Source of the DNA: Brienomyrus brachyistius
Lineage: Eukaryota; Chordata; Actinopteri; Osteoglossiformes; Mormyridae
Assembly (NCBI RefSeq): GCF_023856365.1
Contig: NC_064537.1
Coordinates: 11,657,072 to 11,721,071 of the forward strand
Direction of reading: 5' to 3'
DNA: 64,000 nucleotides
Made by a program: the position numbers and the translations under genes. How positions within the stretch are numbered: the first letter of the stretch is position 1; every line of letters starts with the position of its first letter. The notes below the pieces were generated by a model, which did not search any database, had not been told where the DNA came from, and was given only the letters and a program-made list of their open reading frames with translations. Positions 42,646-55,460 of this stretch are shown piece after piece.

Positions 42646-43310
42646 ACTGGCTAGAAGGGTCATGAGAATTCAGCACGGTGTTGGCCCCTGGTCATCACTG
42701 TCTTTTGCTTTAGCAAAACACAGTTAATAGCAATGTGATCCAGCTGTGACACAAGGGAATTGGGCCCTGTACCATCGCTGGTCTTGTTCTTCCAAACGTA
42801 CTTGGATGGAAATCACACCCAAATAAACAGGTGATGTTCATTTCTGTTGCCATAGTATTTGGGGGCAATTAGTATACAATATTTAAAAAGTCACCTAGGG
42901 AATTTTGGAAGGAATAAAAGAATAGTAAGTTGATAGACAAAATGAAACCAAAATCATGTTCTAGCTCATAAGAGATGTGATTTGTATGATTTGTGTCCTG
43001 CAAAGAACGTGCATCTGTCAGGGCTCAATGGATGGCAGTAATAATAAAATGTATTTTCTATGGTGATTCCTTCACAAATCACGTTTGTGTCTATGTTGCA
43101 TATACGTCTGCAGAGTGCAGACCTTTTAACAGTAAGGGGCCTGGGGTTTGTTTTGTGGCTTTACCAGTGGTCTCTTCATCAACTTGCCACTTACCAGTTA
43201 AAGCAGTTCTCTCCCCTTTCGTCTGGGTGGCTTGAGTGATTACAGATTGGTGTTGAAGAACCTGTTTTTTACCCTGGGGATGGCCAGACTAATTATTTTA
43301 CCCCGATTGC

Positions 43311-46099
43311 TTCATGAGTGTTGGACACTGGCTGACCGTATGTTGTGACCGCAGGTTCTCACTTGTCTGTGTTATGGAAAAGATGAGGAGGTACGTCTAT
43401 TCTATTCAAACACCAAATCATATCAAAGAGGGATAAAGATGAACCCTTCTGATTAGTTGATTCAATTCAATGGTTGAAGCAACGTTGAGGGTTTCACATC
43501 TATCAGATTCATTATGGTTTGGTTTTCGCCACTGTCCACCCCCCCCCCCCCCCCCATTAAACTTATCATCCTAGAGTTACCATCTGATCCCCTTACTGAT
43601 CTTTTAGCAAACAAGAAAAGAGAAAACAAGGAAGGAAAGTTCTCTTCATTATTTTTTAGGCCAGTGGTCATTTAATTGTTATTTTTATTCAGTCACCGCC
43701 TCCACCACAAAATTACCCCTTTCTGGCTATAGGATGCATCATTGCAACAAGTGTGCAATTACTGCAAGGTTAAAGCAAAACGCTTTGAAATTCAACTCTG
43801 TGGTTCAATATGTGAATGCAGGCAAGCGGAGACAAGGCTTGAAGGTTCAAGGAGCATTTTCCAAACAGCACATTAAATAGTGAGGACTTCACAAGTTTAA
43901 AACACCAAAAAACACGCAGGGGCCTGGGACACAAAGCAGGATTTCTTGCTTAGCCAGATGACTTGTCAGATTTAAGGTAATCTGGCCTAAATGTAAGTGG
44001 ATGAAGATAAAATCCATTTAAACTGGGGGACCGTAAATCTGAGAAGTTTTCTGGCTAAACAAGAAATCTTGCTTTGTCATACAGGGCCCAGAGGTGGAAA
44101 AACTCACAAAACGACCAACATGAATCAAAACAAAAACATATTACAAAATATTCCAAAAAAACTGGAATATTTCTGTCCACCTGCTTTCATAATGTCTGAC
44201 AAGGCATGAATTGTATTTTTCCTAAACAGTGATATGCTGCATTTGCTTTACATCTAAAATACATAAAACCGCATGTACTTCTTCATGTGCCCTGGAATGG
44301 GACGGCATCTGAGACAGATGCACCCCCCAGCCCAGATCTCTGTGCTGTATGTGACAGGCTCCAGGCCGACTGCCACCCTGTCCAGGATGGGTGGTGGTAA
44401 AAATGTTATCAGCGACTCGTAAACATAACTAACCAAGATCCAGAAGGCCTCATTGCTTTCTTCAAATGTGTTTTCATGGCGTATGTGTGTAAGAGGACAC
44501 ACAACACAGGCATTTTTTTTTCCACAGCCATACAGGAGACTTTCATATACTGTGCGCCAGGTGCTGACGCCAGCTGTAAACAGGCGCCGCTCAAACACGA
44601 GCCATCAGGAGCCCTGCAATCTTCACAATCGGTTTGCAAACATTCATAAATGATGCATAGCTTCGAAGGGCACTTACGAAGCCACACAAAAGCATCGTCG
44701 TAAGTCGGTTGTCTTAGACATGACGGGATCATCAACATCATTGCATAAAATATCATCTTCGTGCCCCCAGCACATTAGCCCAGGTAAAATACTTCCATTC
44801 TACCCCACTATAACAATAAGGGCGTAAATTCATTTATTCACCCCAGACAGGTCATTTAAATCCTATGGAGAGGTAGTGTTCTGCTATTTACCCATCAGTG
44901 CAGTGCAAGAACACAAACGCAGGGTCTATGCCACATACCAGCTGCATCACTGCTCAGATCAGACCCTTAATGAGTGGGATTGTTTTTTAATATGTCCTGG
45001 GCAGCTCAGTAGGCAGCACTGTTACCTCATACCTATAATAATACCTATAATAAGCTGGAGCGGCAAGATTTCTCCACATAAATGAATCGGTATATAATCA
45101 GAAAATAAGACATGCCATACAGTGAACACGAACATATATATAGACATTTCATAAATAAACTTCCTCTTTGGTGGGAAAGACATTTTTTTTGTGTAAACTA
45201 CCTTTTCTCCACAACCATGGAGAACCAGAATTATCTAAGTAAGAATATTATACGGAGCAGTGCAACAGAAATGAACAAGCGCAACACTAAACAGTAGTAC
45301 TGAAGATGTCAGTGCTCTCACTGCGGTGAGCTGCTTTGCAAGCTGTCTGGGAAGATGTGCGGAGGCGCCCAACTCCCAGTCCACGGGCCGGTATTGGTCC
45401 GTGACCCGTACTGAACCCTGCCATGAAATATTGGTGAACAGTTGGCACCTGTCCTGTACATCACTGGATTACCTCACTGTAGAATAAAATACCGTGTCCT
45501 ATACAGATCCACAAAAATAGAAGACAGGTCCTATATTTCCATACAGTGAGTGCTCCCTCTTGGAAAATTTTGGCTGGAGCCGCTGCCTGCTTCACAGGCC
45601 TGCAGACATCAAAACGTTGGGATCACCTAATGTAGTGTTATCTCAACCACCCAGATACCTGAACCCGGATCACGAGAGGTGGTGCATGCAGTGTGCAGTG
45701 TACTGAGACTCACAACATGGCAATTAAACTCTCCAGTGTGTTGGCATACACCTCTACCTTTCAAAAGGTAAATACAGTGTCCTTATTTGCCTTATTAGTC
45801 AGTGCTAAACCTGGGCTGTGCAAAGGCAACCACACCCTTTGCAGTCAGTCGTGGTCAGGCAAGAGGATGGCCTCATGGCAACAGTGGCAAATGGAATCAG
45901 TGCAAAAGTCGTACCCTGACATCTGAGTACAGCACAAGCCACGACTGATAAGACCCCCCCCACCCATCCTCCCGAATCAAGAGCGCCACCTGAATCACTG
46001 TGACACGGAACATAATTGGGAGTGTGCAGGCATTGGAGGGATTGCTGAAGGGCCGGACTGAACCAACAGATGACTGGAGGGGGGGGAGAGGTGTCTACG
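43311..46099. other. Intergenic DNA between trim25 and dgke
   Basis: A C17 run lies at 43539-43555. 44285-44400 resembles a worn fish interspersed repeat (GACAGATGCACCCCCCAGCC). The dgke 3' UTR runs into this region from 46099 leftwards, but no polyadenylation site could be fixed. The small open frames are not family members I recognise. Confidence 0.45.
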
Positions 46100-49000
46100 C
46101 TACATATGGTTGACTAGCTCTGTTGGTTTGGCATCGGTCTTGAGGGCGTCCGTGTCAGAGCAGCTGGAGTCATCGTCCTCCTCATCATCCGTCTGCTCCA
46201 GGCTGTGGTACAGCATGGGCGCCCGGGTCTTGTGTGTGATGGTGATCGTACATGGCCCCTGGGCCCAGGGCTCCCCATCCACTTGCATGGGCATCCGGGA
46301 GCCCTTCAGCACCAACTGAGGACACAGAAACGGGCCTTTATCCTTTAAGGCTGGTGTCTTAACAGCCCTCTGACAACAGAGAGACTCCCCCGTGAAACTC
46401 TGTAGTGCTACCAAATCTTCTAGAGCAGTGTTTTCCAATCCAGTCCATGTTTTACCGCGAGTCGGGAGTAACAGGGAGCTGAGAGGGAGCAAAAACGTTG
46501 ACTCTCTGGGGAGCCCCAAGGACTGGGTTGGGAAACACTGTACTAGAGGCTTCTTCAAAGGAAGGGCCGCAAACGTAGATCCATAGAGACACGGTGAATA
46601 GACTCACCCGCACTGTGTGAGCCTGGCCCAGGCGTACAGGGTTGGCTAGTTTGACCTGGATCTGGGCACAGTGGAAGGACCCGAACACCCCAACCACCTC
46701 CAACAGGCCGTCATCCAAACTGCGGGAGAGACAGAGAAGTACACAGCTCGGAACGATTACATGGATGGATGGGTGTAGGTCACACTCATCATTTAGACTA
46801 CATAGGCGACATGCAAAGATGAAACATTCCTCATTTTCACTGCACTACTGCATGGTTATTGTCCATCTGTTTTCTGTAGCGTATACTCTTAGCTGTTCTT
46901 TCTACTGGATGCGGCTGAAGCAGCAAGCACTGCCACGCACTGGCCACTGCCACGCACTTGCTGGAATGCAACGTCCCGAATGACACAGAGAGCGATCCAG
47001 AGCAAGGGAACGCACTGTTGCAGCCCATGGCGAGTCTGAGGCCGTCCCTTTAAGCAGCAATGACTCCCATTCCAGATCTTTGATTGTGTGTGGAGCACAG
47101 AGTGCATCATTCATCGAGAACAAGCTAAATATCCAGAAGCCTTTAATTAAAAATTTCATAAACAACATGAAAACCATGGATCCATCCTGCCTTGTATCAA
47201 CAATTCAGGCTGCTGTTGGTCCTGTAATGGTGTGGAAGATATTTTCTTGGCATACTTTGAGCCCTATTATACCAACTGAGCATTGCTTAAAATGCCACAG
47301 CCTACCTGAGTGTTGTTGCTGACCATGTCCATCCCTTTATGACCACAGTGCACCCAGCTTCTAATGGCTACTTCCGGCACAATAACACCCCATGCTACAA
47401 AGCTCGTATTTTCTCAGACCGATTTGCTGAACATGGTAGGTTCATTGTACTCAAATGGCCTCCATGGTATACAGATCTTACCTATGGGATGTGGACGAAC
47501 GGGAGATTCGCATAATGAAGGTGCAGCTGACAGACCTGCGGCATCTGTGTGATGCTGTCATGTCAACATTGACCAAAATATCTGAGGAATGTTCCAAGCA
47601 CCTTGTTGAATCTATATTACAAAGAAGTGAGGCAGTTCTGAAGACAAAAGTGGGTCCAACCCAGTACTAGCAAGGTGTACCTAATACAGTGGCCAGTGAG
47701 TGTACATATAAATGCTAAGGATGATTGTGGTCGATTCATTTAATACCAGTGATGGACATTCAAGGGAGCTTATGAAGTATATTGGAAACCGCTGATATCA
47801 CTGGAGTGGGTGGTCAGTCTTGCTCAATGGTGTGTAGAAAAGAGAAGACAAAGGGGGTCAACATAAGGGCAGGATGAACTTAAATAAAACATGCTGGGTT
47901 CGAGGCAGAAGTGATGCAAAGATTCTGTTATTTGAAGAACTGACAAAAACTGCAAAATGGCTAGAGGTGATGTACAGTGGCCTGTGTGAAATACTGAAAT
48001 GATTCGAGTGCCATAAATGTATATACCCCTAACCACTTGAGAAATGTTCACTCAGAGAAATGTCAGGTATGACTTCCTTTGTGCAAAGTGAGAAAAACTA
48101 ACCTAGCATTCCTTTAAAGAAACCCTCCAGCTGCCTGCTGTTTAATGTTATTCTGCTGAGATCCAATTCTTGCACAACAAAGCTTATTTAACTGAACGTG
48201 AAAGCACGATGGGCTCGTTTCACACTCACCGCGTCGGCGGACACGGCTCATCCCCCATTCCTTCCCAGAGACGGCAGCCACCCCCCCAGTAGCCGATGTT
48301 GCAGACGATTATCCCCTCCAGGCTGGGCAGGTTCACCCTCTCCCCATCCAGCTCCAGCTACGGGCAGAAACACGGCGGATGTTACGGCCCGAACATCTCA
48401 GAGCCGCCCGGACATCCAAGCCACAGCCAGGCCAGGATGGGTATTACAAGCAGGGCTGCGGTCAGAGTCCAGGCTATGTTACCAGCTGTCTAGGTCCAGC
48501 TGGAAACCCTCAACATAACAGACACTGTTTGTCACGCTTGTCCTCCGAGGGCAGCCAGCTGTTCCCTGTCGGGGACGTGGCGGTGGCCTGCGGCCTGGCA
48601 GTTCTCCAACTGCGAGAGACGCGATCCACTTAGCATTCTACCTCCAGCCACGAGTCAGCCATAACTAGCCGTCAGTGGGCAGGGGTGACATCGAGGGAAG
48701 AGTTTAAAGGCCAACTGGCTATGACAAAACTGCCGAAAGTACTGGGGGAGGCAGAGCATGACATGATTTGATTTCAATTGTACAGACATAGCGGGGGGGG
48801 GGGGGGGGGGGGGGGGGAGGGGAGGGGGAGGGGGGTGGGTGGAGTGGGGGGCAAGTGAAGCTTCAACTCCACATACCTCAATCTTTTTATCCAGGTCTTT
48901 GCACTCCTGCACCAAACAGTCCTTGGTCCCGTACAGAAAGTAAACTGCCTGGGTGAGTAAAATAAGCATAAATCACTAAAACGGGGTAGGAGGGTAACAG

Positions 49001-52000
49001 GGCAACTTACACTATAAATGAAAATCAGAGCAAGAAACTGCCTGTCAGAGCAGACAATCCGCCCATTAACAATTAATCATGGATGCAGAACACCTGCAGT
49101 TTTATGGCACTGTACGGTCTGCAGTGTCTGACATCAAATGGCTAAGCAGCCCCCAGCCGCACCTTGTTGATGATGCGACTGGAGAAAAACGAAGGCGTCT
49201 TCTCACGATGGGCGTGAAAGTTCAGGGCCATGAGCGCATCTGGGCCCACAGAGAAATAGTTGTTCATGGATAGAACCTGGCAGGAGAAAAAAAATAAAAA
49301 ATAAAAAAAATAAAAAAAATCGCAGCACTGGAATCAATAAGAACATTTCAAAAAGCAAACAAGCACAGAACTCCGAGTTCAAATCACTGGATTAAAAAGG
49401 TATCAAATACTACAGAAGTTAAATTTCAACCACATTTACTCACTTTTGGTTTCCGGAAATAGTATCCTTTTGAAGCGACCTGGACTTTCCACCTAAAGAT
49501 TATTCACCAATCATTAACCAATAACTACTAACAAATAAGAAACTGTTCAGATGTAAAACAACCAAAAAAAGACCAAAACATGATCAAGTAAGAAAAATCG
49601 TCCAGGCAATATATGCCGAATGTCAAAATGTATTACAGGAAGCGGAGGTGGAACTTTCAGGTCCAGAAAGTAAAAAGCCAGACTGTTGCTCTCTTTCAAC
49701 CAGAACACTGTGTGACTGAGACTCTTAATGCTCTAAAAACTAAATTATGGTTTGGATTTTTACTTTCTGGACTTGCAATTTCTCTCTCTGCCAGGAAGAG
49801 AACTGCTATGGCAATTTACATTTGTTTTTTATGCAGATATCTGGCCCCAGTGTAATACTTATTCAAAACATGCAAACTGGTTCAGATAAGGGAAGCTGGT
49901 ATGCAAAATAACACGTTAATTTAAAACAAAAAAAAGTGAGATAGATGGAAAACGCTAACATGAGGAGCCAAGCACTACCAAATGCTACCCAGCAAATGGC
50001 ACAGATGTGATGGGGGGGGCGTACCTGTCCATGTTGACCACCTCAGCATCCATAATGTTCCTCAACACCTGCTCGACGGGTATCTCTCCAGCATAGCCCG
50101 CCCCCCAGCCCAGCGAGTTGGACAGGTCGTTCCCTGTGCCGAGGGGCAAGACGGTCACCCACGGGATAAACTGCTCTTGGCCCTAGAGAGAGAGATAACC
50201 AGACATGCATACTGAGTTTAGTTATCCTCTAAATAACCTGACTCATTGGGCGCAGCCTAAACGGATGCAAAAATATTATCAAGAACCACTCATGCACTCG
50301 TGATAAAACTAGGAAGAATTTTCACGACAAAAAAATTTGCTGTGCAATTGTTGCGGTTACAGTATTTCAATATTTGCCAGTGATACTGGACACAGACACA
50401 CACACAGATTGGTAGGGCTGCATGATATATGGCGCGCATGTGCAATAATCCCACTGCATTTGTCTGCACTCCGGTCTGTCTATTGACACACTCGCAGCAA
50501 CATTACCAACTAATCTCACGCACTTTATTGCCAGATAAGTTTTACTGGGCTATAGTTGATTTTGGGTAATTTAATCTCATTCTTCTGCTTTGTAAATATT
50601 GCAGTGCTTCTCGAGGAAATTTCACACATTACGACGTGACGTCGTGCAGCGCTATAGATCAGGCACCTATATCTTTGTGGGGACTCAGCATTGATTTCTA
50701 TGGGCATAATCCTAATCCTAACTATGACAACCTCAACCCTAACCCAGCCCTAGCCTTAACTGTAATTAACCAAAGTACAAGACATTTGGCATTTTTAGTT
50801 TTTTGATTGCAGTCACAGATTTTTATAAAATTGAGTTTCCCCTGAAATAAGGGTCCCCACAACGTCAAAATAACAGGTTTTATTACATTGTGGGGACATT
50901 TGATCCCTACAACGTAATACACACACACGTACACCCAAGAAGCTGTTGACCTGAATTATGGAACAGCGCCACCTGCTGTATGTGTTGCACCATCTAGTGA
51001 CAAAAAAGCTGAGTCACTAAGCGGGACTGAGGATCCCTTTAGCACAGCCCTTAGCATGAATTTTACACATGTAAATGTAAATGCTGACACTATAATTGCT
51101 GAAACTGTTCACAACAAATACTAGTATGTAATCATCCTCACAAACCATCTGGAAACAGCACCAGGTGCCAGACACTGTCTTCATGCTGGTTTTTTTCGAT
51201 TAGCAAAAGACTTCCAGTTACAGTAAATCTCAGGCTCAGGGAAAGCAATCCCAGTGATGTAACTGGGACCCACAGCTCTGAGCACATTCTGCTATGCACG
51301 GCCTGTCTAGGAGCACTGGCTCCAGCAGAGCTACGCAGTGCAAGCAGACACACAGCCTGCAAAACTGACAATTTGGCATCCGACAAACCAGTGCACTGAA
51401 CAAGCCCTGTGATCATATATAAAAGCACTGACCATGTGACCAGATGTTTCCATGGCAACAGAGGTAAAGTGGTACCCAGTTAGCGGAACCCCCGGGAAGA
51501 GGGACTACGCAGGCAGGGGAACGGCTCAAGGGCTGATGCTCACCTTGAGCTTCATGGTGTCGATGGCGTCCAGCACCCAGCCCACGGTCCCGTCCCCCCC
51601 ACACACCAGCACGCGCACGCTCCCTGGTGGCAGCAGAGTGCATAGCTGCAGGGCCCTGGCCGGAGGCAGCTTGGTCAGATCAAACACCTATGCAGAGATG
51701 GAAGCGGAGACCATAGGAGTCAGATCAGGCCAGCATGCTCACGCTGATATACAGCTGACAATTTTCAGTAGCTGCATGGACACATGATCAGGTGATTTTT
51801 TAAAAATATATTTGTATTTTACACACCACAAGTTAGTCCGCAAGCAAACTGGCTTAAGTACAAGGAAAAAAAAAAAAACTGTTGAAACCTTAACAAAAGC
51901 AGTTCAGTGGAACAGTGACATAAATACATCCAGCTGTTTCAAAGTCGACTTCGATAAAAGCACCAACTAAACCAAACAGGAAGTTTAATGATGACGATGC

Positions 52001-54914
52001 TGTAAATGCTGTCCATCAGAATGGCAGGACGCACTGACCTGGACGGGGTTGAGGAGGGTGCGAAACTCCCCCAGCAGCGCCTCGGCCATGTTGTTGCCAC
52101 TGCGCGTGTTTGCCAGGACGAGCACCGGCGTCCAGCCACTTCCACAGACAGCTGCCAACTACAGCCACAGACACGCTCAAACACTGAAAGACCCAGCTAA
52201 GCAACACGCAGGAACATCTGCAAAGTCCACTGCTGTTTCTAGCACATCTCTGTAATATGCAGATAAAAATATATATATATATACACAACACACTGAGGCA
52301 CCAGTCCTCGTAGCCATATAAAAGCAGTTTTGGTGACCCTTGCCCCTAAATCCTTGATCCTTTCCGATGACTCTGATCCCACAAGCGGAAAAGTGTGGGG
52401 CCGCCACTGCAGCAGAGAACCCCCTACCTTGACGTACTCGTCAGGGTGCCGGCGACGCAGCTTGTTGACGTGGTGGAGATAATGCGGCGGGATGATGAGG
52501 CTGCGGAACTCGCCCAGGTCACAGCGGTCCTCGTCCTCCAGGCCGGCCTTACAGTCATCATGCACCGTGGTTTGACACCAAATGCACCTACAAGACAGTC
52601 ACCGGTGCGGTCAGCGGGCCAATAACGACGCCAGATAACAGTGGCTCCGGAGGCCTGTCCCGACCTGTCCGGTACGGCCCCCGAAATGTGAGCTGAGATC
52701 CCACCACAAGACAAAAGAGCGGCGCACATATCAACTAGAACAAGAAAACGCGAAGGAAAGGAGCGTGCAGGCATGACCCTACAACGAATTATAGCGGACT
52801 TATAATAGGGACTGGCAGCTAAGCATAATGACTGGAAGGAAGTATAAAAACAGACCCTAAAGCAGTTCTGATTCAACTTAACATTTCCCTCTAGAAAAGC
52901 CACATTTATATGTTTTTTTTTACAAAATTAAAAGTATGTTTCTTATTCTTTTTGCCAGCCGATACTTTGTTGTTATTTCTCTAAAGCAAAACACCCAGAA
53001 ATTTTCCATTGAAATTCAACAATTTTTCAATGGTTCGAGCAATCTGTATAAAGGGTTAGCGAAACAGGAATACCACCAAATCCAAGGCAGTTAGTTGTCT
53101 AATGCATAAGGCACTGGCATTCTAAGCCAGTGGTTGTGGGTTCGAGTCCCATCTGGGGAGGGCTGCCTTTTTATCAGTTTTAGATCTTGAAAATGCTTCT
53201 GCAGTCTCTCAGAACAAGGTTCTGCCATGATTACTAAATACTTGTACAACACTTAGAATTTAACACTCACCCGTAACATACTTTATTTGAGCCATATTGC
53301 ACAACTCTGGTTTTTATTTTCCAGTATAAATTTCTGTTCCTTATTTATTTCATATAACATATTTATTATAGTATTTTTTCTGTCTTATTTGTTTCTTGAT
53401 TTATTTCATTATGGTTGGGTTTCACTGCAGGTTCTAATTTCACTGTATACCTTTCATGTGGCAAATATAAAAATCCACGAATCTTTGAACTCGAATGCAG
53501 TTTCCATTTTGATCACTGCCACAAGAACTTGCTTGTGTTTGTGCATACAAGCTGTATATACCCTTCAAATGGCCTGGCATCCCATCCAGGGTGTACCTCA
53601 GCCATGTGTCCTACATCAGGGCTGCTGTTTCCTGCTCCTGGAGATCCAACCGCCCTGCAACGTTTAGCTGCAGCGCTAATTTAACACGCCTGATACAGAT
53701 AATCAGGCCCTTCGTGGCATCTCTGTATCAGAGCCAGCTTTGCTTAAACAAACTGTAGCTGATTCTAATACTGAGATACCACCGAAAGGGCCTGATTATC
53801 TGTTATCAGGTGTGTTAAATTAGGGCTGCAGCTAAGCTCTGCAGGGTGGTAGCTCTCCAGGAGCAGGGTTATCCAGCCCCGTCCTATACGGAGATGAAAG
53901 GATAATATCAATAACAATAATAATATCCATCTTTCATAACCACAGTGCACTACAGGACTGCAACTGGTGACAATTATACCCAGCTGTGCACCCAAAACAT
54001 CCTAAGATATACGTTTTCATCACCATTAACCTGTCCGTCTGGTTACTGACGAATAATAGACAACTCTTTAACTACCTTCCCTCAGCACACATCTAAATTG
54101 TAATATATCTGGTTTAAATAAAATCATAAATGGCGAAGAGAAAAAAAGCGTAACACCAATATCCCCGAACAAAGAGAAACATGTTATGAAGCTTTCCATC
54201 AAAATATAATAGGCAGGTATAGAAAATGGGTGAATGGGTAAAGGAAATTACATCAGTGATTAAACTACCGGAGAAAATAGGGGGCCTGGGTTTTCTGATG
54301 GAATTCTCTGGACGTCCAGTTTTAAAACTGACTTCAGCATGAATCAATTTTAGTTACATGATTACATATCCTACCCTAATTCTTACAGATCGCGTATTAT
54401 TCAGAGCGAATAAATAATAAGGTGGCATCTGCGTGCGATTCCGGAGACTTCAGTGCAGCAGCCGGGTTTACCTTAGGTCGCACAGACTAGGCTGCGTGCC
54501 GCACTGTTGCTTGCACACCGCGCAGTAACTGCAGAGCGGCACGTTGCCCCGAACCCAGTGGTGCGCCAGCGCACCGTCCGCTCGCGGCGGGGCCGCGATC
54601 TCCTTGCACTGTAGCTTGCGGTCGGCCGCGCGCAGGCACTGCTCGTCTGCGCAGAGCCCGCAGCAGTCACAAAAAGCACCCTGTAGGATGTGCTGCGAGC
54701 ACACGCAGCAATACGTCGGTTTGCTGAAGAGGTCGGTGTAGTGCCAGCCGTGTTTGCTTTTCCGGAATATTTCCCGTATGAGCGTTTTGCGTTTGGAGCG
54801 CTGTATACTGCACCACAGAGTAATGATCACCGGCGCTACCACTGCCAGGAACGTCCACCCCAGGAGTTGCCATTTGCCTTCGTCGAGTTGTTCGTTGTTT
54901 TCTTCCACCTCCAT
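46100..54914 (-). CDS. dgke: Diacylglycerol kinase epsilon
   Basis: Eleven coding exons join in frame to 571 aa, close to the 567 aa of human DGKE: 54914-54472, 52587-52428, 52158-52039, 51687-51544, 50182-50025, 49492-49444, 49276-49163, 48948-48877, 48357-48230, 46719-46608, 46315-46100. DGKE phosphorylates diacylglycerol, preferring arachidonoyl species, to phosphatidic acid at ER and plasma membranes. Visible are one N-terminal hydrophobic segment (about 15-37) then a basic QRSKRK, two Cys/His-rich C1 domains (about 55-103 and 119-175), the catalytic nucleotide-binding GGDGT (271-275), LGTGNDLSN, and the accessory domain with [17 protein letters not shown]. The C terminus is acidic. All GT-AG borders and phases agree. 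It faces the trim25 genes, the order seen in mammals. A 5' UTR acceptor probably lies at 54930. Confidence 0.96.
46425..46555. mobile_element. Short palindromic MITE in dgke intron 10
   Basis: Arms GCAGTGTTTTCCAATCCAGT and ACTGGGTTGGGAAACACTGT are inverted repeats about 60 bp apart. Non-coding; it lies between exons 10 and 11. Confidence 0.65.
47060..47710 (+). pseudogene. Tc1-like transposase 3'-half remnant
   Basis: Coding-like DNA for the C-terminal catalytic part of a fish Tc1-like transposase. Landmarks are GTAATGGTGTGGAAGATATT, CTGACCATGTCCATCCC, TCAAATGGCCTCC and an end GCAAGGTGTACCTAATA. It is broken by frameshifts and deletions. It lies antisense to dgke in intron 9. Confidence 0.7.
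48793..48817. repeat. G25 homopolymer and G-rich tract in dgke intron 8
   Basis: 25 consecutive G, extended by G-rich sequence to about 48850. The dgke exon 8 donor is at 48876, so the transcript carries this as a C-rich tract just downstream of the splice site. Assembly accuracy at this run is doubtful. Confidence 0.9.
50665..50930. mobile_element. MITE in dgke intron 4
   Basis: It starts CACCTATATCTTTGTGGGGA and ends near ACATTGTGGGGACATTTGAT. The middle (CCCATAGAAAT-type and AACCCTAACCC) is shared with the MITEs at 38438-38709 and 18055-18205. Confidence 0.6.
53088..53160 (+). tRNA. tRNA-Arg(TCT)-like gene, probably a pseudogene
   Basis: D-stem GTCT/AGGC, anticodon stem CTGGC/GCCAG around the loop ATTCTAA (anticodon TCT at 53121-53123) and the T-arm GTGGGTTCGAGTCCCAT are all well formed. 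A T5 stretch, the usual Pol III stop, follows at 53168. The acceptor stem does not pair at its first three positions and has wobbles at the next two, so it may be a decayed gene or tRNA-derived repeat. It lies antisense inside dgke intron 1. Confidence 0.5.
53605..53885. mobile_element. Palindromic hAT-type MITE in dgke intron 1
   Basis: The left arm (TTCCTGCTCCTGGAGATCCA; TAATTTAACACGCCTGATAC) is mirrored by the right arm (GTATCAGG-like ATCAGGTGTGTTAAATTA; CTCTCCAGGAGCAGG). Non-coding. Confidence 0.65.
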
Positions 54915-55426
54915 TAACCCGAATGCCTTCTACAGCAGATAGATGGCAACGTTGTAATTCGCGAAATAATGATTAAAGCTTTTGCCCTTTCGTCGTATTT
55001 TAATGTCCTGCGTAGGTGGAAGCAGAACAGGCGCCTTCTTGCTGCATGACTCAGTAGCTAGCCAACTGAATGAAAAGTGCACATTATCTCATAAGATAGG
55101 GTGGCACACGATGGAAGAACAGCCCACTTATAAGACAGTCCCAAACTGGTCCAAAAGTCACCCTTAAAACAGCAAAGGAGCTCCGCAGCATCGCGTTAAC
55201 AGAAGTAGTTTCAGCTACTCAGACGTTACGCACATTGTCTTCCTATACAATGCCAACGTTAAGCTAGACACGGTTAATAAACTGCACTGCGTGCTTACAA
55301 AATAAAGCATATGAAATCGATAACCACTGCTCAACAACAATTTCATTTTGAAACATTACTCTCTAAATATATATACTGACAAATACCGTTAACGTAAAAC
55401 CATAACGTGTCGTCATCTCGAAAACA

Positions 55427-55460
55427 CCAATAGGCGGAAGCGGAAGCCGTGACGCACTGC
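55427..55460. promoter_or_regulatory. CCAAT box and double ETS cluster upstream of dgke
   Basis: CCAAT at 55427-55431, then two adjacent CGGAAG motifs (55435-55446) and GTGACGCAC. This is a housekeeping-type promoter cluster about 510 bp before the dgke ATG. Mammalian DGKE has a non-coding first exon. Here a minus-strand acceptor CTGTAG (54935-54930) just before the coding exon fits such a 5' UTR intron. Confidence 0.5.

Larger units (their letters stand above)
26335..43310. repeat. Unit 2 of the large tandem segmental duplication
   Basis: This is the second copy of the trim25-bearing unit. Identity to unit 1 is very high from 26642 to about 32.27 kb (5' flank, exon 1, exon 2). It drops sharply inside intron 2, and beyond that the copies differ by many substitutions and indels. 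Unit 2 lacks the unit 1 LTR element and LINE and so preserves their empty sites near 28842 and 27940. It has unit-specific insertions in introns 2, 5 and 9. Confidence 0.9.
40838..43310. other. 3' flank of trim25 copy 2
   Basis: It matches the 3' flank of copy 1 in patches (41800-42450 and 42660-43310). It includes a fish interspersed repeat at 40990-41140 ending in (GGAT)n. The proximal polyadenylation signal of copy 1 is missing; the next AATAAA on + is near 42820. No gene is seen. Confidence 0.5.

Noticed and set aside
46642..46983. 113-codon plus frame overlapping dgke exon 10
   Set aside because: It is the antisense shadow of a conserved dgke exon plus intron sequence.
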